From JAAOYC01 sp036481345 (GTDB lineage Archaea > Nanobdellota > Nanobdellia > Woesearchaeales > WJKL01): a stretch of DNA of 7,506 bases. Positions within the stretch are counted from its first letter, which is position 1. Each line of letters begins with the position of its first letter. A program made the translations under genes and the position numbers. The stretch spans positions 1 through 7,506 of the forward strand of contig JAZGHU010000030.1 in the NCBI GenBank assembly GCA_036481345.1, read 5' to 3'. A model generated the notes under the pieces. The model was not told where the DNA came from and made no database searches. It saw nothing but the letters and a program-made list of their open reading frames with translations. Of this stretch, positions 1-6,017 are shown in pieces.

Positions 1-1
1 A

Positions 2-1813
2 GCAGGACTTGCTAGAAGCATGGGTGGTGGCGCTCTTAAAGGCACTGGAAGAGCATTAAGGGGTGCTGGAGTAGGCATTGCTGCTGGTTATGGTGGATTA
101 AGGGCAATCCACGCAAAAAGAAGAGAAGAAAGAGAAGGAGTAGATGCTGTTACAGGCTGGTTCTTCTTTGTTTTATCAATATTATTATATTTATCTGATG
201 TTTATTTTACAAAATTCAACGGAATAAATGTAAAGATATTCTCAGATCTAAATGTTCAAGATATGCTTCTAAAAGGGGGATTTTTTAGTATATTAATAAC
301 ATTTTTGTTATTTCAATTCATATTTTCAAGACCTTCTTCAAAAGAAGAATGGAAATGGCTCATATTTCTTGATATACTCATAGTTTTGATAATTGTATTG
401 ACAGGTATGGGTCCTGGAACAATGTACCACTTAGGATTTTTGATTTTATTGTGGTCTATGATTATAAAAAGAGAAAATGATGCGGTTTATGCATATAGAA
501 CTTTAGTCATATTATTGCTTTTTGACTTTATTGGATTTTCTGTGCTTGGGACAATATTAGGAAAAGCGGGAATGTCAGGAGCAGCAACTATTTTCGGAGA
601 TAGACTTGTATTCCCTATCTACACAATATATCTTTTATTCTATTTAGGAATGAACAAAAAAAGTATTCTTGCGTCTATAATATTATTCTTGTTGCTTTTC
701 AGCTACATCGGTGGATTAGTAAAAGACTCTATTCAGTTTCAGGAAGCTGCAGCACAAATTTCAGAGGCACAAAAAGCAGGAGCATTTACAAAATGGCAGT
801 CAATGGCAAGAGGAGTTAGGATATTCATTGGTTCTTTTGCTGACTTATTTGTATGTGCTTCTAAATCGGGAGATCCCGCTGCCCATGAATTTTGCCTTAA
901 ACAAAGGGCTGCAGAACGTGACTGTATTAATCTAAAAGGGACAGATGAATATCAAGATTGTATAAATGAAGCACTCGGACTCGGCATAAAAGGAGAAACA
1001 GTTGAAGAACTGACAGCAATAAAAGTTGAATTTGAAAGACCAAAGGAAGCATACAAAGATGAATTAAAGATAGGAACAATCCAACGACCAATTCCTTATG
1101 ATTTAATCATAGAAAGTAGGGATAAAGATCTTGAATTGACATTATCATGTAAATTTAAAACTAAAAATAGTGAAATAATAGGAATAGTCGCTCCATCCTC
1201 AACAATCACTGCATCTAAGATAGAAACAAAAAAGAGAATCTCCTGCAAACCTCCAAGCCCTCTTGCTCTTGGATCCTATACAGTAATCTTCCAAGCAATA
1301 CTTCATAATGCGCGGACAATTTCTTTCCTAGATCGTATCATGATAGGAAACTTATTAGAAGAAGAAAGAAAATCAACAATATTAGGAGAACGTTCTTTAA
1401 AAGATTCTCAAGGTTCTAAATCAGGAGAAGAGTTCACAGCATTTTATTTTGAAATTGGAACAGACCAAACTTTCCTTTACAGTGAAGATCAGCCAACTCA
1501 AATAATCACAGGAAGTGTTAAAAACCTCAAAAAAGGGATTGTTGATTCTATTGAAAGGATTGAGATAGATCTAAGAGATCCACAAATAATTCCTACTCCA
1601 GAATGTGCTGCTCAAGGATTTGTTTACTCAGATAATAAATTAGTATGGCAAGGAGATGATACGTCTGCTTCCTTAAACTGTCAGCTTAACTTCCCAGAGG
1701 GATTAAGATCTTTTTATGCAGAAGGGCCAGAATATATTCATCATCTGTTCAGATCAGATATAATCTATAATTATAAGATTCAAAAAGAGGACCAATTCAG
1801 AGTAACCAGCTAA
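2..1813 (+). CDS. Polytopic membrane protein with cysteine-rich ectodomain, 5' end cut by the window
   Basis: I do not recognise this as a named family. The frame is open to the left edge, and the first in-frame ATG (position 20) has no convincing Shine-Dalgarno site and lies inside a Gly/Arg-rich stretch. The true start is therefore probably upstream. Numbering from that ATG, residues 1-40 are basic and Gly-rich. About seven hydrophobic helices follow (roughly 46-63, 86-103, 113-130, 135-149, 160-180, 196-211, 215-233). Positive clusters (K150-R151, K213-K214) sit in alternate loops, predicting a cytoplasmic N-terminus and an external C-terminus. Residues 234-597 form the ectodomain and hold all eight cysteines (279, 292, 302, 314, 377, 409, 529, 554). 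Its last ~100 residues resemble the second domain of the three downstream lipoproteins: a cysteine pair, then a Y-x-Y beta strand near the end. The next gene starts one base after the stop, so they are almost certainly co-expressed. Inference: membrane anchor or core of an envelope complex. Confidence 0.85.
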   Translation, partial: AGLARSMGGGALKGTGRALRGAGVGIAAGYGGLRAIHAKRREEREGVDAVTGWFFFVLSILLYLSDVYFTKFNGINVKIFSDLNVQDMLLKGGFFSILITFLLFQFIFSRPSSKEEWKWLIFLDILIVLIIVLTGMGPGTMYHLGFLILLWSMIIKRENDAVYAYRTLVILLLFDFIGFSVLGTILGKAGMSGAATIFGDRLVFPIYTIYLLFYLGMNKKSILASIILFLLLFSYIGGLVKDSIQFQEAAAQISEAQKAGAFTKWQSMARGVRIFIGSFADLFVCASKSGDPAAHEFCLKQRAAERDCINLKGTDEYQDCINEALGLGIKGETVEELTAIKVEFERPKEAYKDELKIGTIQRPIPYDLIIESRDKDLELTLSCKFKTKNSEIIGIVAPSSTITASKIETKKRISCKPPSPLALGSYTVIFQAILHNARTISFLDRIMIGNLLEEERKSTILGERSLKDSQGSKSGEEFTAFYFEIGTDQTFLYSEDQPTQIITGSVKNLKKGIVDSIERIEIDLRDPQIIPTPECAAQGFVYSDNKLVWQGDDTSASLNCQLNFPEGLRSFYAEGPEYIHHLFRSDIIYNYKIQKEDQFRVTS

Positions 1814-1814
1814 A

Positions 1815-2669
1815 ATGAATAAAAAAATAATCTTTGCAATAATTTTGACATTGTTTATCATAGGTTGTGGAAGAACTCCTTCTCTAGAACCAGAAGTTAT
1901 AGAATACCATAAAGGATTTGACGGACTGGAAATAACTTCTGTTAAAAACCTCCCGCCTAATGAAATTCTAAAAGGAACTGAGTTTGTAATAGGATTAGAA
2001 TTAAGAAATAAAGGGGCATATGATATTGAAGATGGATTAATTATGATATATGGTTTTCCAAAGGGTTATGCACTAATAACTCGGCCAGAATTTTATTTTG
2101 ATATTGAAGGGAAACAGCCTGGTTTTCCAGAAGGAGGGTATGGAATAATAAATTTCAATATAAAGGGTGCAGACCTTCCAGAAAGAATGAAAGAATATCC
2201 AGCAGCATATACAATAAAAGCAAACTACAGATACCAAACAGAAGCAGGAACAGAAGTATGTATTAATCCATTTGTCTATAGCTATATGAAAACAAAAGAA
2301 ACAGTTTGTGAACCAAAAGAAGTTGTTCTGAAAAAAGGCCAAGGAGCTCCAGTTGCTGTAACACGTGTACAACAATCATTTGCTCCAATAGGCAACAAAA
2401 TTCAAGTTACATTTATAATAAATATTGAAAACAAAGGGGATGGAAAAGTTATTGATAAAGTATATCTTGATGAAGTAAGATTAGCTAATGTCCCTCTCTC
2501 TTGTGAACCACAAGAGATAACACTTAAAGAAAAAGAAGAAAGTAGTATAATATGTACAACAGAAACTCTCGTAAGTTCAGGAGCTTATATCTCTCCATTA
2601 TCTGTAAAATTTAATTATATTTACTCTCAAGTATTAGACAAAAAACTAACAATCAAATCATTGACATAA
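1815..2669 (+). CDS. Lipoprotein A, two Ig/CARDB-like domains (first of three tandem paralogues)
   Basis: A predicted surface lipoprotein of 284 aa. The N-terminus is MNKK, a hydrophobic stretch (5-16) and a lipobox ending I-I-G-C18, so cleavage before C18 and lipid anchoring are expected. Two beta-rich domains follow. Domain 1 (about 35-141) carries the strand motif LELRNKGAYDI at 61-71. Domain 2 (about 177-282) begins with GAPVAVT at 177-183, has NIENKGDG at 203-210 and ends with a Y-x-Y strand (268-270). Strands with an N-K-G turn are typical of CARDB/Ig-like adhesive or scaffold domains. Besides C18 there are four cysteines: a pair between the domains (149, 165) and a pair in domain 2 (230, 247). 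Both pairs recur in the two following paralogues. The gene starts one base after the membrane-protein stop (TAAaATG) and has no Shine-Dalgarno site, so translation is probably coupled. Function is unknown; a structural or binding role outside the membrane is inferred. Confidence 0.9.
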   Translation: MNKKIIFAIILTLFIIGCGRTPSLEPEVIEYHKGFDGLEITSVKNLPPNEILKGTEFVIGLELRNKGAYDIEDGLIMIYGFPKGYALITRPEFYFDIEGKQPGFPEGGYGIINFNIKGADLPERMKEYPAAYTIKANYRYQTEAGTEVCINPFVYSYMKTKETVCEPKEVVLKKGQGAPVAVTRVQQSFAPIGNKIQVTFIINIENKGDGKVIDKVYLDEVRLANVPLSCEPQEITLKEKEESSIICTTETLVSSGAYISPLSVKFNYIYSQVLDKKLTIKSLT

Positions 2670-2676
2670 ATTAGCC

Positions 2677-2691
2677 GAAAAACTTAAATAA
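2677..2691 (+). promoter_or_regulatory. Archaeal promoter (BRE + TATA) for lipoprotein B, probably leaderless
   Basis: GAAAAAC (2677-2683) is followed by TTAAATAA (2684-2691) in the 45-base gap between lipoproteins A and B. The same GAAAAAC precedes the TATA element of the PRC-barrel gene. Archaeal transcription starts about 26-27 bases beyond the TATA centre, which falls at about 2714, directly at the ATG (2715). No Shine-Dalgarno site is present, so a leaderless mRNA is the likely product. This promoter would give lipoproteins B and C a supply independent of the upstream operon promoter. The assignment rests on sequence alone. Confidence 0.55.
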
Positions 2692-2714
2692 ACAGATAAT
2701 TAAAACTTTATAAA

Positions 2715-3656
2715 ATGAATAAAAAGTATTTAATCATATTTGTAATGATTCTCTTAATTATAATTTCTTTTGCAGGATGTAAAACAAGACCAGGAACGGA
2801 AGCAGATCAAGGTCCAGAAGATGTATACAAAGGAACTAAAGGATTAGAAATGAAATTCTTACAAAACCTTCCTCCAAGCAAATTATATGATACCTCAACA
2901 TTGTCAATTCTATTAGAAATGGAAAACAAAGGCGCTTCTGATTTATCAGGAAGCAAGTGTAGATTATATTTATCTGGATTCGATGATAAAATAATCAGAG
3001 GATTAGATAAATCTCAAACATGCGCTTCATCTTTAGAAGGTAAAGGCATACTTAATCCAGAAGGGGGTTTTGCTACACAAGAATTTTCAACAGATCTTAT
3101 TGATCTTCCAGATTTCCTTGACTCATTAAAACAAACTCTACAAATTACTGCTTGTTATGAATATCAAACAATAGCTTCTCCTGTTGTTTGTATAGATCCT
3201 CACTTATATGAAATTGGCCCATTAGACAGAGCATGCATAGTAAAAGATGTAACAACAGCAGGAGGCCAGGGTGCACCAGTTGCTGTAACAGGAGTTGATG
3301 TAGAAATGGCTGGCAGAGATAGAGTATCATTTAACATCAAAGTTTCAAACGTTGGAGACGGCACCCCATTATACCGTGGAACAAGTGTCTTTGCTGATTG
3401 TCCGTTTAATGTTGATCCAAAAGATTACAATGTTATTGCCTATGAAGTAGACATGTCTTCTGGACAAAAAGTAAAGTGTTCTCCTGAAATAGAAGGAGAC
3501 CAAAGAGTAAGATTAGTAAATAACAAAGGGGTTATCTTCTGTTCATTCAGAATAACTGGAGATACAGCATACTCAACACCAATAAGAGTAACTTTAGATT
3601 ATAATTATATGGATTCAGTTTCAAAAAACATTGAAATAATTAAAACACCAGAATGA
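2715..3656 (+). CDS. Lipoprotein B, two Ig/CARDB-like domains with extra cysteines (second paralogue)
   Basis: A predicted surface lipoprotein of 313 aa, paralogous to its neighbours on both sides. It has the MNKK start, a hydrophobic segment (5-20) and a lipobox-like F-A-G-C22. Phe at -3 is less usual than Leu or Ile. Domain 1 (about 42-151) has LEMENKGASDL at 67-77. Domain 2 starts with GAPVAVT at 186-192, has VSNVGDG at 210-216 and ends with the strand VTLDYNY (292-298). It is the most cysteine-rich of the three, with eight cysteines besides the lipid one. These are the conserved inter-domain pair (159, 174), the conserved domain-2 pair (255, 276), and four extra (82, 103, 147, 229). The even count fits extra disulfides. 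The start at 2715 is supported by the shared AAAATGAATAAAAA context and the promoter just upstream. The gene is 16 bases from lipoprotein C. Function is unknown. Confidence 0.9.
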   Translation: MNKKYLIIFVMILLIIISFAGCKTRPGTEADQGPEDVYKGTKGLEMKFLQNLPPSKLYDTSTLSILLEMENKGASDLSGSKCRLYLSGFDDKIIRGLDKSQTCASSLEGKGILNPEGGFATQEFSTDLIDLPDFLDSLKQTLQITACYEYQTIASPVVCIDPHLYEIGPLDRACIVKDVTTAGGQGAPVAVTGVDVEMAGRDRVSFNIKVSNVGDGTPLYRGTSVFADCPFNVDPKDYNVIAYEVDMSSGQKVKCSPEIEGDQRVRLVNNKGVIFCSFRITGDTAYSTPIRVTLDYNYMDSVSKNIEIIKTPE

Positions 3657-3660
3657 AAAA

Positions 3661-3665
3661 GGAGG
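3661..3665 (+). promoter_or_regulatory. Strong Shine-Dalgarno site for lipoprotein C
   Basis: GGAGG lies seven bases before the ATG at 3673, in the 16-base gap after lipoprotein B. It is the only canonical ribosome-binding site among the three paralogues. It fixes the start codon and suggests the third gene is translated independently from a shared transcript. Confidence 0.85.
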
Positions 3666-3672
3666 CTTAAAA

Positions 3673-4587
3673 ATGAATAAAAAAATATTAATAACTTTAA
3701 TTCTTGCAGCAATGGCTATGTTTATTGTAGGATGTGGAGAAGATGAAGTAGCATCAGGTCCATCACCATATATAGGGGGTTCTCAAGGAGTTATAGCTGA
3801 GTTCGAACCATTAGGCATTGAAGAATCAGGAATTTATACAATCTTTGAAACAGAAACATTTCCTTTACAAGTTGTTCTGAAAAACAAAGGAGAGCATGAC
3901 TTAGCCCAAGATGATGTTGAAGTAATTATCCACGGAATTCCTTTATCTGATTTTACAGGAATCTCAGCAGGAACTTTATCTAATAATAAAAATATTGAAA
4001 AAATATCTGAATTAAATGAAGAAGGCGGAGAAACAGTTATTGACTTTGGACAAAATGTAAAATATGTCCAAGACATTCCAGGAACATTCTATGATTTGAG
4101 TATTTTTGCTTCATATACATACAAATACAAGACATATGCATCTGTTGCAAATGTTTGCTTTAAAGAGAATCTAAGAGATGAAAGAGTGTGTACTGTAGAT
4201 GAATCAAAAGATGTTTTCTCTTCAGGAGCACCAATCCAAGTGACTTCAGCAGTAGAAAAGCCTGCAGGAGCTGGCTTAATAGAAGTTGACTTTGAAATAG
4301 AAAACGTTGGAGGAGGAAAAGCAACACTTCCAGGAAGAGAATTCTCTCCACAATACAATCAAATAGCTTATACAATTGAGCCTGCAACAGAAAGAGTAAA
4401 ATGGACTTGTACAGCAGCTGGCAGAGAAAATGAAGCAAGGCTTCTTGACGGAAAAGCAACAATCAGGTGTAGACTAAAAACATCTCTTGAAACAGAGGCA
4501 CTGTACACAAAAGCAATCGGATTGACATTAAGCTATGATTACAGAGATTTAATCCAAGAAACAGTTAGAATCAAGAAAACGATTTAA
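3673..4587 (+). CDS. Lipoprotein C, two Ig/CARDB-like domains (third paralogue)
   Basis: A predicted surface lipoprotein of 304 aa and last gene of the plus-strand envelope block. The signal is MNKK plus a hydrophobic stretch (5-18), with lipobox I-V-G-C21. Cleavage would leave an acidic mature N-terminus. Domain 1 (about 38-151) carries VVLKNKGEHDL at 67-77. Domain 2 starts with GAPIQVT at 185-191, has IENVGGG at 209-215 and ends with LTLSYDY at 284-290. The two cysteine pairs shared with the paralogues are present (162/173 between domains, 246/266 in domain 2), and there are no others apart from C21. It is the most diverged of the three in the signal-to-domain linker, which is rich in Gly and Ser. 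The start is fixed by GGAGG seven bases upstream. The stop codon sits in the loop of an inverted repeat shared with the convergent rfcS gene. Function is unknown; it probably acts with the three upstream products. Confidence 0.9.
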   Translation: MNKKILITLILAAMAMFIVGCGEDEVASGPSPYIGGSQGVIAEFEPLGIEESGIYTIFETETFPLQVVLKNKGEHDLAQDDVEVIIHGIPLSDFTGISAGTLSNNKNIEKISELNEEGGETVIDFGQNVKYVQDIPGTFYDLSIFASYTYKYKTYASVANVCFKENLRDERVCTVDESKDVFSSGAPIQVTSAVEKPAGAGLIEVDFEIENVGGGKATLPGREFSPQYNQIAYTIEPATERVKWTCTAAGRENEARLLDGKATIRCRLKTSLETEALYTKAIGLTLSYDYRDLIQETVRIKKTI

Positions 4588-4603
4588 GTTTTCTTTTATT
4601 TTT
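4573..4603. terminator. Putative shared stem-loop and T-rich 3' end between convergent genes
   Basis: AAGAAAAC (4573-4580) and GTTTTCTT (4588-4595) form a perfect 8-bp inverted repeat around a 7-base loop. The loop contains the stop codon of lipoprotein C (4585-4587). The rfcS stop (4596-4598) follows directly. On the plus strand the stem runs into TTATTTTT, giving the U-rich end that archaeal RNA polymerase uses for termination. On the minus strand the same stem could form but is followed by a less U-rich tract. Archaeal termination does not need a hairpin, so the T tract is the firmer element. Confidence 0.5.
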
Positions 4604-5555
4604 CAAAACCAGCTAGAGCAACTTGGCTTAATAAAGCTTCTAATTGGACAAACTCATCACTTCCTTCTGTCATCCTAAACTCTATTTCTCCACATTTATC
4701 AATCAACTTCATCTTTGCCCTTCCATCTAATTCCAAATCCCAGATTTCTTTCTGTATTTGCTTCAGCACATCTAATCCAGAAAGCCCATAATTCAGCATA
4801 ACATCGAGCATCTTACCTCTAGCATCAACAAACTTGTTAGACATAGCCAACTGCAAAAACTCTTTGACTTCTTTAGGCCGAGCAACAGATGCCATAGAAA
4901 ACACAACATCCTCTGTTATACGATCAGAAATAGCAGCACAGCTTTGTAATAAATTTTCTACTCTTCTGCAGTCTCCTTGGCTAACTGTATACAAAGCTTC
5001 CTTTCCCTTATCATCTATCTTTAATTCTTCTTCTTTTGCAATTGAATCTATAATTACAAAAACATGTTCCTTCTCTAATAATTGAAATCTAAAAACAGCA
5101 CATCTTGATTGGATTGGATCGATAATCTTAGAAGAATAATTGCAGCTAAGAATAAATCTTGTTGTTTGAGTATAATTCTCCATTGTCCTACGCAACGCTT
5201 GCTGAGCTTCTCTTGTCAAAGCATCGCACTCATCCAAATAAATAATCTTAAAAGGTACATCTCCAATTGCTTTTGTTCTGGCAAAATCTTTTACTTTATG
5301 TCTGATTATATCAATACCTCTTTCATCAGAAGCATTTAACTCAAGAAAATTCTGTCTCCATGTATCCCCAAACAGCTGCCTTGCTATAACTAAAGATAAT
5401 GTGGTCTTGCCAATTCCAGCAGGCCCTGCAAACATTAAATGAGGCATATTTTTTTGTTTGACAAAAGAACTAACACGTTTAACAATTTCTTCCTGGCCTT
5501 TGACTTCATCAAACTTTTTCGGTCTATATTTTTCAGTCCATATAGCTGTGCTCAT
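4596..5555 (-). CDS. rfcS: Replication factor C small subunit (clamp loader ATPase)
   Basis: The protein is an AAA+ ATPase that, with the large subunit RfcL, loads the PCNA sliding clamp onto primed DNA at the replication fork. Its 319 aa are full length for archaeal RfcS. Visible motifs are the N-terminal RFC box W6-T-E-K-Y-R-P, Walker A GPAGIGKTT (44-52), Walker B IIYLDECD (104-111), sensor 1 around N139 (LSCNY), the SRC arginine-finger motif (150-152) and the sensor-2 region GDCRRVENLLQ (194-204). The C-terminal third is the helical collar domain that holds the pentamer together. There is no intein in Walker A, where some archaeal rfcS genes carry one. Departures from the usual sequence are Cys in Walker B (DECD rather than the common DEAD) and GDCRR rather than GDMRR; neither removes a catalytic residue. 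The start at 5555 gives the standard N-terminus; a GGGGG run four bases upstream is only a weak ribosome-binding site. The gene lies 55 bases downstream of the PRC-barrel gene on the same strand. Confidence 0.98.
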   Translation of the reverse strand: MSTAIWTEKYRPKKFDEVKGQEEIVKRVSSFVKQKNMPHLMFAGPAGIGKTTLSLVIARQLFGDTWRQNFLELNASDERGIDIIRHKVKDFARTKAIGDVPFKIIYLDECDALTREAQQALRRTMENYTQTTRFILSCNYSSKIIDPIQSRCAVFRFQLLEKEHVFVIIDSIAKEEELKIDDKGKEALYTVSQGDCRRVENLLQSCAAISDRITEDVVFSMASVARPKEVKEFLQLAMSNKFVDARGKMLDVMLNYGLSGLDVLKQIQKEIWDLELDGRAKMKLIDKCGEIEFRMTEGSDEFVQLEALLSQVALAGFEK

Positions 5556-5594
5556 TTTGCCCCCAATATAACTAAATAATCAAAAAAGAAGTAA

Positions 5595-5611
5595 TTAATT
5601 AAATATTTTTC
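5595..5611 (-). promoter_or_regulatory. Possible promoter for rfcS
   Basis: Read on the minus strand, GAAAAA (5606-5611) precedes TATTTAAT (5598-5605). This resembles the BRE-TATA pattern of the other promoters here. The predicted transcription start is near 5575, giving a leader of about 20 bases. The surrounding sequence is very AT-rich, so chance occurrence is possible and read-through from the PRC-barrel gene is an alternative. Confidence 0.35.
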
Positions 5612-5874
5612 TAAATAATATCTTCTTCAGAAACAACCATAAAATCTCCAGTTGCAATTACAGCAGAAAATGGAATTAAGATGTTTCCTTCTTTATCTTT
5701 TTCTAACTCTAATTTCTCAGTATAAGGTGTTGGACTAGATAAAACTAGATGGATTAATTCTCCTGATCTTGTTTCAAAAATAATATCTCCAACTTCTCCA
5801 AATCTTTTTCCAGTCTTACTTACAACTGTTTTTCCAAGCATATTTTTTGAATATTTTTTGTCTTCTTCAGCCAT
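5611..5874 (-). CDS. PRC-barrel domain protein
   Basis: A small cytoplasmic protein of 87 aa consisting of one PRC-barrel domain, a compact beta-barrel found in RimM, photosynthetic reaction centre subunit H and many short archaeal proteins. The match is the pattern LGKTVVSKTGKRFGEVGDII, then acidic/Gly turn, L-I-H-L-V-L, and near the end the strand IPFSAVIATGDFMVV. Such single-domain proteins bind partner proteins; in haloarchaea PRC-barrel proteins of the CdpB group take part in FtsZ/SepF cell division, but nothing here proves that role. Two starts are possible. ATG at 5874 (protein MAEEDKKY...) is preferred because GAGG lies nine bases upstream on the mRNA. ATG at 5889 would add five residues (MRDYT) and lacks a ribosome-binding site. 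It is divergent from the LtrA-family gene and upstream of rfcS, with which it may share a transcript. Confidence 0.88.
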   Translation of the reverse strand: MAEEDKKYSKNMLGKTVVSKTGKRFGEVGDIIFETRSGELIHLVLSSPTPYTEKLELEKDKEGNILIPFSAVIATGDFMVVSEEDII

Positions 5875-5935
5875 TGTATAATCCCTCATATTTTTGATTA
5901 TTAAGTGATGATATTTATTTGATTAGTGTAAGTGA

Positions 5936-5950
5936 TATTTAAAGTTTTTC
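5936..5950 (-). promoter_or_regulatory. Promoter (BRE + TATA) of the PRC-barrel gene
   Basis: On the minus strand GAAAAAC (5944-5950) is followed by TTTAAATA (5936-5943). The predicted start of transcription is near 5913, giving a leader of about 24 bases to the outer ATG or 39 bases to the preferred one. The element is identical in its first seven bases to the promoter before lipoprotein B and pairs back-to-back with the LtrA-family promoter. Confidence 0.6.
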
Positions 5951-5963
5951 ATTTTATTAAAAT
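5951..5963. repeat. Short AT-rich inverted repeat between divergent promoters
   Basis: ATTTTA and TAAAAT flank a single T, forming a perfect 6-bp-arm inverted repeat. It lies next to the PRC-barrel BRE and about 15 bases before the LtrA-family BRE. Its position suits a regulator-binding site, but in such AT-rich sequence it could easily arise by chance. Confidence 0.3.
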
Positions 5964-5978
5964 ACATGAATAGTATTA

Positions 5979-5992
5979 GAAACATTTAAATA
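5979..5992 (+). promoter_or_regulatory. Promoter (BRE + TATA) of the LtrA-family gene
   Basis: GAAACA (5979-5984) precedes TTTAAATA (5985-5992). The expected transcription start is about 6015, three bases before the ribosome-binding site, giving a short leader of about 19 bases. The layout of promoter, short leader and Shine-Dalgarno site is internally consistent. Confidence 0.65.
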
Positions 5993-6017
5993 CCTGAAAA
6001 AAGAGTTTTATTAAAAA

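Noticed and set aside
2..760. First gene as a VirB6/TrbL-type secretion or conjugation channel
   Set aside because: The Gly-rich basic N-terminus and several helices are suggestive, but no VirB6/TrbL motif is recognisable and no ATPase or coupling protein is in the window.
1516..1952. Exact 13-base repeat TGTTAAAAACCTC at 1516-1528 and 1940-1952
   Set aside because: Both copies encode SVKNL in the same frame within related beta domains; coding similarity or chance explains it better than a regulatory repeat.
2073..2375. Minus-strand 100-codon open frame inside lipoprotein A
   Set aside because: It overlaps a well-supported gene; its product is an improbable Phe/Cys/Tyr-rich chain typical of antisense translation of AT-rich coding DNA.
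2349..3290. Exact 15-base match CCAGTTGCTGTAACA in lipoproteins A and B
   Set aside because: It encodes the shared PVAVT motif at the start of domain 2, so it is a remnant of gene duplication and protein constraint rather than a separate element.
4089..4462. Two overlapping minus-strand open frames inside lipoprotein C
   Set aside because: Both are antisense to a gene with clear signal peptide, ribosome-binding site and paralogues. The products are low-complexity (Leu-rich or Ser-rich) with no recognisable domain.
4834..5339. Plus-strand open frames inside rfcS
   Set aside because: They are antisense to an unmistakable conserved gene and have no promoter or ribosome-binding site.
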